Shown here: piece by piece, positions 1-10,202 of the stretch | How positions within the stretch are numbered: position 1 is the first letter of the stretch | How the letters are laid out: each line of letters starts with the position of its first letter | Assembly (NCBI RefSeq): GCF_958979055.1 | Contig: NC_084890.1 | Span: forward strand, 24,774,149 to 24,838,148 | Direction: 5' to 3' | DNA: 64,000 bases | Source: Alnus glutinosa | Lineage: Eukaryota; Streptophyta; Magnoliopsida; Fagales; Betulaceae | Program-made: the position numbers and the translations under genes | The notes under the pieces: model-generated | Told to the model about the DNA's origin: nothing | What the model saw: only the letters and a program-made list of their open reading frames with translations | Databases searched by the model: none

Positions 1-505
1 TATGTTTAATTTTTAATATTGAGGGCCGGGCCTTTTTGTTGTACAATATGATTGCTAGGAGTCTTGCGTTTGTTTGGATTTTGGTAATTACTTCGTGTAA
101 TTCTAGTTTATTGACTTTGAGGTTTAGGGTTTGTTGAAAAATTTGAGATATTTGTGTTTATCATCTGCTACATCCTGTGCTAATTAAGTTTTGATTTTTG
201 GAATGTTTTGACATTTTGATGGTGTTCGTGATTGATGGGAGGGTTGTAGAATTTTGATTCCTCGTTTCATTTTTGTTTTAGCGTGACTATCAGAAGTTGT
301 TGGCGTCCTGGACTTTGAATATTATTGCCGACTGTTTGAGCTTGGCTCGGGCTTGAGTTGAGCCACAAATAATTTTAGAGGACTTCGCTTGCAAGCCTGT
401 CGCATTGACCCCATGTAGCTTCTAAACTATTCTGGCTCCTAACTTAATCAGTTGGTATTTCTCTCCTCAATCAACAACATGGATTTCTTATATTATCTAA
501 CCATG
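1..505 (+). pseudogene. Intron remnant of F-box gene copy 1
   Basis: This stretch is nearly identical to 17795-18300, which is the intron after the F-box exon of the second F-box copy. The F-box exon itself would lie left of the window. In copy 2 the intron is followed by an LRR-type last exon at about 18303-18658. Here the similarity stops at about 505 and no LRR exon follows, so this copy has lost its 3' coding part. It therefore marks the left end of the first tandem module and is not expected to give a working protein from the DNA seen here. Confidence 0.7.
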
Positions 506-1645
506 TTCTTTGTGATTGTCTTGCTTCACTCAACTCTGCATTCTATTACCAGCATCCAGAAGTTTATGATAGTCATGCCGAAATCAACAACACGGGTTTC
601 TTTTCTTTCCGCCCTTTCCTCTGTTCTTCCTACCAGCATCCAAAATTTTTAATAGTCGTATGAAGTAACCGAATCTCAGCCCATAACAAGCAAAGCTTTC
701 ACACACAGTATGACAACTCATTAAAAAAAAAAAAAAAGAAGCTTTAAAACATTCTTTTTCTTCTTCTTCTTCTTTAAAAAAAACGAGTCATTGGATATCA
801 TCTTTCATGATATCGATTCCAACTTAAGACTATCAAAATCACTTTGTTGAAACATTTGGATTGATGTGCTTTTTCCTTAAGTTGTACCTGGTTAGAGGCA
901 CTTAGCTTTCATAGCGTAAGGTGTTACATGTAAGCCCTGCTTGGAGGAGGATGTAGTTTTGATGATCAACAAATAATGTTGAAAGCCTATCATGTGTTCA
1001 AGTCGAAGATTCTAACTAAAGCAACAGAAGCCGGATTCCTGAATGGTAGGCAATTACCTTTGAAAAAGAGTTCAAGTTGTTCTTTGATGAAAACTGCAGC
1101 TCATGATGTTGGAAATCCTCAACTCCAGTAATCTTGAGGCATACTCTTATCTGTTGATTAAAAATTGGTTAAATGGGTTTTTCATCTTGTATACACTTCT
1201 GTATTGATATAGCTTTATGTACCCAAGAAAGGAAAGGCTTGATGGGATCTATAATTAACTGCTCCTTGAATGCAAGCTCCGCATATGATCCATTTCCAGT
1301 AATTTATGCTAAGATGCCATACCATGTGGATGCAAATGCACATTGATGTGTCTCCAATCAAGTGTATAAACTCAGTTGTAGTCTTGGATAACTTTGTATG
1401 GCCCAAAATTTTAATTTTACTTAGCGTGCATCTTTTATTGAATTTCTGGCACCATAAAGTTTCCTCATCAGAAAAAGAATTTCTGCCACTATAAAGTTAA
1501 AATTAAAATTCTTTTGAAATTGGGGGGGCAATGTTCCCAACTAGACATTGGGTTTCTTTTCTTTGAATAATTTTTCTACATAGAATAGAAAATAGACAGC
1601 ACACCACCACTTTGCAGCCCGCCTTGTTGAATTATAGGCCACGTT
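506..1645. other. Unassigned stretch, no gene recognised
   Basis: This segment occurs in module 1 where module 2 has the last F-box exon. It holds only short open frames (under 70 codons) without a recognisable domain, and some A-rich and CTT-rich runs at 720-780. A short translated piece at about 900-1100 looks somewhat protein-like but matches no family I know. It could be an intron or exon remnant of the ancestral F-box gene, or an old insertion. Confidence 0.4.
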
Positions 1646-1667
1646 GGGGGGGGGGGGGGGGGGGGGG
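1646..1667 (+). repeat. Poly-G tract, 22 G
   Basis: Twenty-two consecutive G residues lie just before similarity to module 2 resumes (about 1684 matching about 18650). Uninterrupted G runs of this length are uncommon in AT-rich plant DNA. Two more occur at 15479-15496 and 36726-36742. Confidence 0.95.
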
Positions 1668-1683
1668 AACTGGTGGTTACTGG

Positions 1684-2699
1684 TAGTGTACAAATATCAA
1701 CTTTCTTTGGCCTGGTGGTTACTGTCTGCTTTGCATTCCCGAGTTCAATAGTTCAATGGTTTGAAGGTTGGTAAACAAACAAGCCCAAAATAAGTTAAGC
1801 ATGTTGTATTTATTTCTTTTGGGTGGATGGGCATAGTCGTTTTTGTTTTTGGGCCCATAATGCACGGGCTAGGCCATTTTGTGAACATTTGAAGAAGCCT
1901 GTGCTCACACTATATATGAAATGTGAATGAAGTTGGCTTATTAGACTTTGTTATGACAATTCTAAATTTTAAAGTAGATGTTCTAGTATGCTATACACAC
2001 AAAACAGGTTCCATTTGGCATCAACCGGAGAGATAGAAAGCAAAAATGGAAAGTTTCTTCAAACAATGGAAGTATGTGTTATTTCTCATATTCAATTTAC
2101 ACATGCCATAAATCACTACAAAAAAAGTGCATTTTTGTGATGTTTTAGTTGGTGTTGTTTAGTACAAACGACGTTGTTTGAACAATAAACGACTTAAGCA
2201 TTTCTCTTTAAATTATCAAGCAAAGTATTATAATACTCCGCTTTATTTTCACTTACCACCGCTCAAGTTAATCGTGCTCATTACTTTCACGGCTGAATGA
2301 AACCCATCAAAGGTAGAGATTTTTGGTTCTTCCATACCAATGTGCTTGTTTATGCTTTTGATTTTAGAAGGAGAAACGTTAAATATTACACCTCCATCCT
2401 CCTAAATTGATCGATGTGACAATGTTAATCGGTCTTTGAAATTTTTTATATATTAAAAAAAAAATCAGTTACAACTTTTGATCTTTCATCACTTTTACAA
2501 TTAAATATTCAAGCTTTAAAAAGTGTTAATTTAAGGTATCAATCTTTCAATTTTTTTCAATTTCAACTCTCCCATTAGAATTTTTCGTTAAATCCTATCA
2601 AAATTCTCAAAATACTCTATGTTAGAAATTTCTTTTAAAGATTTAAACATTGGTATTTTTGTAAATTCCGTTAAATTCTAATCAACACTTAAATCCTTG

Positions 2700-2767
<68 letters not shown>

Positions 2768-2794
2768 TATGGTTTGAGTATGTGGATGCTACAT
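1684..2794. repeat. Duplicated 3' flank of PLA1 (module 1)
   Basis: This non-coding segment lies downstream of PLA1 copy A and is closely similar to 18650-19735 (module 2). Its right part is also similar to 56150-56850 (module 3). It holds an AT-rich repeat at about 2430-2690 that recurs at 19420-19690 and 56410-56680, and in inverted form at 22130-22290. The run of about 60 T at 2702-2762 is a homopolymer expansion absent from module 2, where the same place has a short mixed T run. Confidence 0.8.
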
Positions 2795-2797
2795 TTA

Positions 2798-4029
2798 TGG
2801 TAGTTTGGTTCGAATATTTTTCAATATTCGAACCAAGTTTTTATTCAAAAACTCGAAACCCGGATCCATGAGGAATAAAACCCATCTGCCTGTTGAATAT
2901 TGTTCTGAATGCGGTTTGAATTTCGAGGCGATGAAATCATGAATTGACAGTGAATTTCGAGGTGCATTCTTTCCAACACAGAAATCAAAGCTGGCAAAAG
3001 AATTTTTTTTTTTTTTTTTAAAAAAAAAACAAGAAAAATAGGAGAATGGGGTGGCCTGCGAGCCACTCCCAGAGGTGGCGCCCGCCACCTTTGGCGGTGG
3101 CTCGCGTCCACCCAGGGGTCGGGGGTGGCCGCACGCCACCCCGCGACCCCCTGGGGGTGGTTTTTGAGCCACCCCGCGTGGATTTTCAGGGTGGCCCGAA
3201 AGCCACCCCTAAGCCTTAAGGCCACCCTTGGGGCCGTGGATGGCCGCGCGGCTACCCCCAGTGGCCGGGAGTGGTCACACGCCACCCCTTGAGCCCTAAG
3301 GGTGGCTTTCGGGCCACCGCAAATGGATCCACGGGTGGCCCAAAAGCCACTCGAAAGCCTTAGGGGTGGCTTTCGGGCCACCCATGGGGTCAGGGTTGGT
3401 CGCGCGGCTACCCCTAGTGACAGGGGGTGGCCGCGCGCCACCCCCTGATCCCTAGGGGTGGCTTTCAGGCCACCCCAAATGGATCCACGGGTAGCTCGAA
3501 AGCCACCCGAAAGCCTTAGGGGTGGCTGTCGGGCTACCCCTGGGGCCGAGGGTGGCCAAGCGGCTACCCCTTGTGGCTGGGGGTGGAGGGGTGGCGCTCG
3601 GCCACCCCCAGGGGCCAGGGTGGCATGCGGGCCACCTCTGGGGGTGGCTCGCAGGCCAGCACCCTCCCAAGGGGTTGCTGCCGGTTTTCCTTTATTATTA
3701 TTGTTATTTTTTTGTTTTTGTTTTATAAATGAAAATAAAAATTTTGTTTTTTTAGTTTTTAATTTTTAATTTGTTTTGTTATTTTTTTTATTATTAATTT
3801 TATTATTTTTTAGTATACGAATCATTATACACAACTTTTCATTAAATCCAATCATTTTATATCATTATAAAACACTTTTTTTCAATCTCATAAATTCAAC
3901 ATCCAAACACATATTCGAAAAGAATCTGAATTATATTCAACATCCAAACACATTTTCATTGCTTTGAAATTTCGCAATCAGATTCAGAATATTATTCATA
4001 TTCGAAATATTCAATACCCAAATGGACCA
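2798..4029. mobile_element. PIF/Harbinger-like element with GC-rich palindromic core
   Basis: Module 2 reads directly from ACATTTA to ATTAGACC at 19735-19748. Module 1 has 1,232 bp inserted there, flanked by TTA at 2795-2797 and 4030-4032. The ends are imperfect inverted repeats: TGGTAGTTTGGTTCG at the left, and TGGTCCATTTGGG read inward from the right. A 3-bp TTA duplication with ends of this kind fits PIF/Harbinger (Tourist-like) elements. No transposase frame is present, so the copy is non-autonomous. The core at about 3052-3680 is very GC-rich and made of short self-complementary units (GTGGC...GCCAC). Long open frames in it are a by-product of its base composition. Confidence 0.8.
3052..3680. 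repeat. GC-rich degenerate array of GGGTGGC/GCCACCC palindromes
   Basis: The motif GGGTGGC...GCCACCC recurs many times with spacers of about 6-10 bp, often followed by an AAATGGATCCACGGG-like linker. Each unit can fold on itself. The block contrasts sharply with the AT-rich surroundings and lies wholly inside the Harbinger-like insertion. Confidence 0.85.
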
Positions 4030-4071
4030 TTAATTAGACCAAATAGGCGCCCCAACATAATTTACGTTTTT

Positions 4072-5616
4072 TTATTTTTTATTTTTTATTTTTATAACAT
4101 ATAGTACAGAATCAACTGCATCTTGTGCTTGCATTCCAACTGCAATAGCATTCACAGTTTCTTCCCTACCAGCTGGTGAAGGAATGTCTTCTGCATCTCT
4201 CTTTGGTTTTACCCATCTCCCATGAGCATTACGTACTAATCCCTTGTTGGCCAACTGGTACCAGCAACGTGGGATCCTAAGCTCATCCACCAACATATCA
4301 CTCGCCTTGTTCACCAACGCAACATCCCTCCTCGCACCAGGCCGAAATGTTGTGGCACTACTAAGAAACCCGTCCACAAGATGAAGGTATGTCTCAAGGC
4401 TATGGAACCCCTTCAAGTGGAACCCACGTTTGAGGTATGGCGATGATCGAACGTCGAGCTTCAGTTCGGCTCCGACGTGGGTGTAAACCCATTCCAATGA
4501 TCCGGTGATATCATCAAACTTTCGTAAAGTGCTCTCGTTGAAAACAAGCCCCGGCATCCGAGGGACTACGTCTTGCTTGATTACCACCCTCAGTGTTTTG
4601 ACTCCCAGCTGATGAAGCTCGTCTCGAAAACCAACATTGCCGACCCTCGGTGCGCCGAAGGAGATCACGCTGACGGGTAGGTTGGGAATGGTTGCTGCGG
4701 CTTCGTAAGCATTGAGCAGAGCCAGCGCGCCACCCAAGCTATGTCCGGTGATCGTAAGGCTAACTTCTTCTTCACCTTTTTCCCTGTACATTTCCACAAG
4801 CCTTGTCACTTCTTTCATCGCTTGCTCTGAGGCACTTGTCTTGTTGTACCTTGTAGATTCATTCTTGCTTGTGTAAAGGCTAAGAAAACCACGCTCGACT
4901 TTGGTATCTCCCTGCCCAAATGGCTCCAAATTCCTTTGCATATCCTCGTACCACTCCGTGGGTGCCACAGTTCCGCGCCACGCCACCACAATATCTCTCC
5001 GTCCGATCCTACGTGTCTCATTGTCGTCGCTGACCGCCACGTAGCCGATCCAGTTGGAATCTTTGCTCCACGTGTCCGCCAAATGTGACCTCTCCAGCCA
5101 CCGAGGTATATCTATATTGGACATAGCATAAATATAGTTGCTAACCGTGTAGCCATTTCTGCTAAGGCCTAGTTTCTCGAACATGTTTCTACGGTTGTAT
5201 CGGCAGGTCCCGCAGTACTCGGAGAAAGAATCAAAATCAAAAGCGTCGTATGTTGCCTGTGCGAATTCTCCATATTTGACGATCTCTCGTCGGAGCCAAG
5301 GCGGAAGAAGATCCAAAAGATTGTCCCAGTCCGAGGAACCGTGCATGTCACGCCACTTGTGCGCTATGACCTCCTTGGGAGAAGTTGTGGGAGTGGAGTG
5401 TTTCTCTTCGGTAAACGAGATCCGAATGGACTGGTGAAGATCGGTCTGGGGAGGGGTTTGAAGATGAAGGTGGAGGAGATGTGAGACTAGTGATTTGGCG
5501 AGACGTGAAGCCGGATTTGATGGCGCCGCCTTTGCTTGGGGGCGATGAGCTTCTTTATGGGCATGGATTATAGAAGGCCTGGATTTTTTGGTAGCAGGAA
5601 GATGACTGTAGGTCAT
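4072..5616 (-). CDS. Chloroplast-type phospholipase A1 (PLA1-I gamma class), copy A
   Basis: This single-exon gene of 514 residues belongs to the plant DAD1-like class I PLA1 lipases, which release fatty acid from the sn-1 position of plastid glycerolipids. The first 75 or so residues are rich in Ser, Lys, Arg and His with few acidic residues, as expected for a plastid transit peptide. The lipase class 3 core has the nucleophile motif GHSLG at residues 291-295 (Ser293), Asp349 in the QDVVP segment, and His405 in the FHSLETYLH segment, together a full Ser-Asp-His triad. The start ATG at 5614-5616 is kept in copy B. A TATA tract lies about 80-100 bp upstream. The last dozen residues run into AT-rich DNA and differ between copies. 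Class assignment is firm. The gamma subclass and the plastid location are inferred from family knowledge. Confidence 0.93.
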   Translation of the reverse strand: MTYSHLPATKKSRPSIIHAHKEAHRPQAKAAPSNPASRLAKSLVSHLLHLHLQTPPQTDLHQSIRISFTEEKHSTPTTSPKEVIAHKWRDMHGSSDWDNLLDLLPPWLRREIVKYGEFAQATYDAFDFDSFSEYCGTCRYNRRNMFEKLGLSRNGYTVSNYIYAMSNIDIPRWLERSHLADTWSKDSNWIGYVAVSDDNETRRIGRRDIVVAWRGTVAPTEWYEDMQRNLEPFGQGDTKVERGFLSLYTSKNESTRYNKTSASEQAMKEVTRLVEMYREKGEEEVSLTITGHSLGGALALLNAYEAAATIPNLPVSVISFGAPRVGNVGFRDELHQLGVKTLRVVIKQDVVPRMPGLVFNESTLRKFDDITGSLEWVYTHVGAELKLDVRSSPYLKRGFHLKGFHSLETYLHLVDGFLSSATTFRPGARRDVALVNKASDMLVDELRIPRCWYQLANKGLVRNAHGRWVKPKRDAEDIPSPAGREETVNAIAVGMQAQDAVDSVLYVIKIKNKK

Positions 5617-5693
5617 TGTCGATATTAAGCTGATTAACGATCACCTTGGGAATGCTTGGAATTGTTGAGAGAATGTGAGGGAGATGGAGTGGG

Positions 5694-5714
5694 TATATAT
5701 ATATATATATATAT
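5694..5714 (-). promoter_or_regulatory. Probable TATA box tract of PLA1 copy A
   Basis: An alternating TA run lies about 80-100 bp upstream of the start codon. It is kept at the same place upstream of copy B (21412-21430) and, shorter, of copy C (63575-63586), embedded in otherwise conserved DNA. Confidence 0.6.
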
Positions 5715-6202
5715 TGCTAGAGAGTTGAACTCGCCCTGGCCAGGCCAAACATGGTCTTGGAAGACTTTTTGCCACGCGGGTTAAAAATCATTTTCCAAAT
5801 TCTTATGTTTGACTGAAACAAACAACAATAGCTGCTGCATGCACATCACTGTATCAGTCACTACAAAAATGCTGACAATTGGACGCGTGTCTACAGTACC
5901 GGTTACTGTAGACACGCGTCCAATTTGACACGTGTTTTATGAGACACGTGTCTAATTGTACAGCCGCCACAAATTGACACGCGTATTAAATACTCGTGTC
6001 CAAATGGACACGTGTACATTATTACACGTGTCCAATTTGGACGCGTGTCTAAATACACGCGTCCAATTGGACGCGCGTATTTAATACGCGTGTCCAATTG
6101 GACACGTGTAATAATACACGTGTCCATTTGGACACGAGTATTTAATATGCGTGTCCAATTTGACACGTGTATTAAATACACGTGTCAAACTGTTTTTTTT
6201 GC

Positions 6203-7131
6203 TAACCCTTAACCCTAAACCCTAAAAAAAAAAAAAAAAAAACCCTAACCCTTAACCCTAAACCCTAAAAAATAAAAAAAAAAAATAAAAAAATAATCCT
6301 AACCCTAAACCCTAAAAAAACAAAAACCCTAAACCCTTAAAAAAAAAAAAAAAAAAAAAAACCCTAACCCTAAACCCTTAAAAAAAACAAAAACCCTAAC
6401 CCTTAACCCCAAACCCTAACCCTAAACTCTAAACCCTAAAAAAAAAAAAAAAAAACCTTAAAAAAAAAAAAAAAAAACCTAACCCTAACCCTAAACCCTA
6501 AACCCAAAAAAAGAAAAAAAGAAAAAAAGAAACCCTAACCCTAAACCCTAAACCCTAAAAAAAAAAACAAAAACCCTAACCCTTAACCCTAAAAAAAAAA
6601 CAAAAATCATAACCCTAAACCCTTAACCCATAAAATAAAAAAACCAAAACCCTAAACCCTAAAAATAAAAAAAAAAAACCCTAACTCTAAACCCAAAAAA
6701 AAACAAAAACCCTAACCCTAACTCTAAACCCTTAAAAAAAACAAAAATCTTAACCCTTAACCTTAAACCCTAACCCTAACCCTAAACCCTAAACCCTAAA
6801 AAAAAAAAAAAAAAACCGTAACACTAACCCTAAACCCTTAAAAAAAAAAAAAAAAAACAAAAACCCTAACCCTTAACCCTAAACCCTTAACCCATAAAAA
6901 AAAAAAAAAAAAAAAAAAAACAAACAAACAAACAAACAAACAAACAAAACAAAACAAAACAAAAAACAAAAAACAAAAAAACAAAAACAAAAACAAAAAC
7001 CCTAACCCTAAACCCTTAACCCATAAAAAAAAAACCCTAAACCCTAACCCTAAAAAAAAAAAAAAAAACCCTAACCCTAACCTTAAACCCTTAACCCATA
7101 AAAAAAAAGAAAAAAAAAAGAAAAAAAAAAA
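6203..7131 (+). repeat. Interstitial telomere-like array (CCCTAAA type) with poly-A interruptions
   Basis: Over about 900 bp the sequence is made of CCCTAA, CCCTAAA and CCCTTAA units alternating with A runs of 5-25 bases and some AAAC repeats near 6920-7000. The unit is the plant telomere repeat. The array is degenerate rather than perfect and lies inside CACTA element A, between its left subterminal boxes and its coding remnant. Frames rich in Phe, Gly and Leu on the minus strand are products of this repeat. Confidence 0.92.
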
Positions 7132-7303
7132 AGACAGCAGAATGACCTCCCTCATTGTCTGGGCTCCAAAAGTTATGCCAGATTTAATCATGATGAGGTA
7201 TGAACAGAAATATGTATATGTTTTTCGTATTTGTGCCTAATTGTTTTTTTCTTTTTTACACTATATATAGTATTATTGTTTGTTATTTATTTCAACTGGA
7301 TGG

Positions 7304-7905
7304 CGACAGGCATGTACATCTGGCATGCACCCCACTCGCGCCGAGTCGTTCGTGAAGACGCACACAAGGAAGGACGGCACTTACCTGAATGAACGTACAC
7401 AGGTCCTATGCGTATGATACTGATCTATTTTACTAATATTTCTAAGTTATGCGTGTGATATGACATTATTCAATACATGTGTATTTTATGTTGACGACGT
7501 GCAGGAGAGGATGACGCAGGGTTTATCCAGTGATCCGGCCGCCACGCAGAGCGTCTCAGAAGACACGTTGCGTTGGGAACCAAATGACGCGTTTGAACAG
7601 GAGGTTGGGAGGCCTGAGTACGCGGGGAGGGTTCGGCAGGTTGGGGCAAACGTTACTCCTGTTCGTGGGACGTGTTTCTCGTATAGGGCTCGCTCACAAG
7701 GGGGACCATTTGAGGGCACATCTTGGGCTTAGGCCGAACATGCCCGGCAGATGGCGGAAATACAAACGATGCTACGTGCTGAGCGGGAGAGGAATGACGT
7801 CTTGGAGCAGCTCATGCGACAGTTCGAGGCATTCATGTCCTCTATGGGGGTATCACATGCATGCACTGGTGCTTAGCAGTCTTCACCGGCAAATGTAAGT
7901 AGTAC
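7304..7905 (+). pseudogene. Remnant of CACTA accessory transposase gene (En/Spm TNPA-like)
   Basis: A translated stretch at about 7311-7400 encodes [20 protein letters not shown], followed after a probable intron (GT at about 7401, AG at about 7504) by an exon with [20 protein letters not shown]. These match the order seen in the last two exons of the intact accessory gene of the large CACTA element at 44902-45512 (HTKKDGTPMN, then DACAQVLGREHSGRVRGVG), and both fit the plant Ptta/En/Spm transposase family. The second exon here has a TAG stop after GTSWA (7730-7732) and a further stop near 7874. The 5' exons are missing, so the gene is broken. Confidence 0.75.
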
Positions 7906-8715
7906 ATCATCTGCTAGTAGTGCATCTGTAGGTATGATTCATATTGTGTATACAACAAAATTATTTTTAATTTGTTTTCATTACTTGTTTAAGTTTGCAT
8001 ATAATATTATATACTTTAATTGTTTTTATTACTTGCAAGTAATGCGTCAACGATTGGTCCGTTGTTGCTTATTTGACGACGGCTGAGCCAGCACTCCCAT
8101 GTTGCTACACTATCGCCCACTACACCATCCCTTGCGCAGCAATTGCCGATTGGCGAGTACACGCCTGGGACAGTACCTCTTGATCCGCAGGGACATCCTT
8201 CAACTGTGTAGATATTTTGTGTAAATATTTTTTTGTAATTATTTTTTGTTAGTAATGAATACGTTTATTAATATATGGTATTCAAATGTGTAGATATTGT
8301 TGTGTTGCTTTGTGTAATTAACAAACACGTTATTAATTATTGATTTGTGTAATTCAATTTTGTAATATTTTTGGGTAAAATAGATTTTGCGATATTTTTG
8401 GGCAGAAATAAGAAATTTTTAAAAAAGAAAGTAATTAAATTAAAAAAATAATTAACCAATTTTTTTTTAAAAAAAAATTAATACAAAATAAAAAAAATAA
8501 TTAAAAAATTAAAATAAAAAAGTGCCACGTGTATTGTGATACACGTGGCCACTGTGCCACATGTATCACAGTACACGCGGCAAATTGTACAATTTGTTAC
8601 AACTTGATCTACCATGCGGCCATGCCTCGCACATGTGGCCACCTGTTTGCCACGTGTATTGTCTCGGTACACGTGACGACCTGCAAGTGGCGAAATGAAA
8701 ATTTTTTTTGTAGTG

Positions 8716-9634
8716 AGTTCGCACCCTAAACACTGTCCATGAAATGCCGGAACTCCAGACAAATGCCTGCACTTTCGGCATAAGCAGCATCTACATGGAT
8801 CCATATAACATAATCTTTTACAACGTTGCATAACAAGCCTAGTGGATCAATGGCAGCTGTGGAAGTAGTCCCCACAGTGGCGCAGAGAAATAATGGGACC
8901 AACCCTGCTTTAATGTCTTTGCAAATTTCGGATTGCAGTGAGTCTGGTGAGAGCGCAAATGATGTTGACTTTGTGGTTTTGATGGCTCTGAAATTTTTGG
9001 GGTGGATTCCACTATTTGTGCTGCTTTTTGGAGTGCACTGTACGTGTGTTTGGTCGGAGCCATAAACCACCAGCTTTACCATGCTGTCTCTCCCGATTCG
9101 GCATAGCATTTGATCCCTCGCAGCGACGAGTGTGCACAAAATGGCCTCACAAGTGGTCCCTTCTAGCACACCTCCGCCATTGCCAGGGAAAAGAAAGGAC
9201 TTGGGAAGCTTGAGCATCTCTCCAAGCCAATCCACGACTATTGTCTCCAGTTCGGTCGCGGCTGGAGATGCAATCCAGTTGAATCGGACCACATTGAATC
9301 TGACACTAAGCATCTAGCCTATAAACCCTGCAGTGCTACTAGTACTTGGGTAGTAGGCGAAGAAGTTTGGGCTTTGCCAATGTGTTATACCAGGAATTAT
9401 ATGCTCTTGCACGTCTTGGAGGATGGTTTCGATGGGCTCTGGATTATATGGGGTGGACTCCGGCAAGAGTTTTTGGAGATATCTTGGTTCCACTTGGCTT
9501 TGAACAAGGTATTTCTCAACATTCACATAGTAATCAGCAAAGAAGTCTGTCATCATATTGTGCCCTTGTTGCCTAAACTCCTCAGGGTCTAGTGGATTGT
9601 TCTTAAAGATAGAAAAGAAATTTAGGCTAGCCAT
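8716..9634 (-). pseudogene. Truncated tyrosine decarboxylase pseudogene
   Basis: On the minus strand this matches the N-terminal 300 or so residues of the intact TYDC at 38265-39809, starting at the same ATG (9632-9634). It has two in-frame TAG codons where the intact gene has GAG (after GFIG at about 9314, and after FMDSV at about 8724), both G-to-T changes. A 4-bp gain and a 1-bp loss near 9005-9045 leave about 15 residues misread before the frame returns. The PLP-lysine region and the whole C-terminal half are absent: the sequence stops at CACTA element A exactly after GCGAACT. No active enzyme can be made. Confidence 0.9.
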
Positions 9635-9749
9635 TTTCGGCACCGAGAAAAGAGATGGTTCTAACTTCACAAGGGAGAGTTAGTAGTGTGGGAAAGAAAC
9701 TAGCAATTATGGAGTAATTATTGGCTAGTTGATGAGATAAAATGAAGTG

Positions 9750-10085
9750 AATGAATAGTTTATATAGATGCCATAAAGCTCGGAGAGAGCTGCTCAATCA
9801 AGTTCATAAAAATGCCATGTGGTTTTTTACGTACAATTTTTTTTTTTAATTGCACTAACAAAGTTAGAAGAGCAAATACATTTTTAATAAAATTTATTTC
9901 AACTAATTAGTCCTTACAATTAAAAAAAGTATATGCTTCTCACATATAAAAGAACATATAATAATTTTATAGACTAGCTTAAAAGAGCTCTCTCCAGGCT
10001 TCATAGCCTTTATATAAAATAGTCATTCGGTAGTAGCTCAGTTCGTCCACACCTTTATTTTTTATAATAATAAATGATACCAAAA
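9750..10085. mobile_element. Long-arm foldback MITE in TYDC pseudogene upstream region
   Basis: The left arm (from TTTATATAGATGCCATAAAG) and the right arm (around CTTCATAGCCTTTATATAAA) are inverted copies over more than 100 bp. A second member lies at 10494-10897, and a third is split by the large CACTA element (43935-44207 and 53694-53790). The intact TYDC gene lacks it at the matching place (about 39942), which supports insertion. No coding capacity. Confidence 0.65.
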
Positions 10086-10202
10086 TTTCATTATCTGACT
10101 AGTTATCTAAAAGAAAAAAAAAACAAATTGTCAGAATTAGTGCCGCTACCTTTGTACGATTCATGTTGGTTGACCCCAATCTACATGACCTAGTTTCAAG
10201 AT

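Larger units (their letters stand above)
5859..8715 (+). mobile_element. CACTA (En/Spm) element A, deletion derivative with telomere-like array
   Basis: The left end is CACTACAAAAATGCTG and the right end reads TTTTTTTTGTAGTG, so the termini are inverted CACTAC repeats. AGT is present on both sides (5856-5858 and 8716-8718), the 3-bp duplication size of CACTA elements. Both ends carry many subterminal ACACGTG/CACGTGT boxes (5885-6187 and 8520-8670), which in this superfamily bind the accessory transposase. The same ends occur in element 40516-41691. The 2,857-bp element keeps only part of an accessory (TNPA-like) gene at about 7300-7900 and no TNP2 gene, so it is non-autonomous. It separates the PLA1 copy A promoter region from the truncated TYDC pseudogene. 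Confidence 0.88.

Noticed and set aside
2845-3670. Long open frames in the GC-rich block (up to 198 codons, minus and plus)
   Set aside because: They lie in a palindromic repeat with overlapping frames on both strands and biased residues (Pro, Gly, Ala, Trp). No domain, and the DNA is a transposon insertion.
4815-5437. Overlapping frames of 60-84 codons on both strands within PLA1 copies
   Set aside because: They are shadows of the PLA1 coding frame. The same shadows appear in copies B and C.
35-5870. PLA1 and TYDC as a dedicated biosynthetic gene cluster
   Set aside because: Linkage is explained by tandem duplication of one block. No further pathway genes (P450, methyltransferase, acyltransferase) are present in the window.
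6838-7191. 117-codon minus-strand frame rich in Phe, Leu and Gly
   Set aside because: It is the translation of the telomere-like repeat and A runs, not a membrane protein.
7486-7898. Alternative frames of 77-122 codons over the accessory transposase remnant
   Set aside because: Only the frame that encodes the En/Spm motif is supported by similarity to the intact gene in element B.
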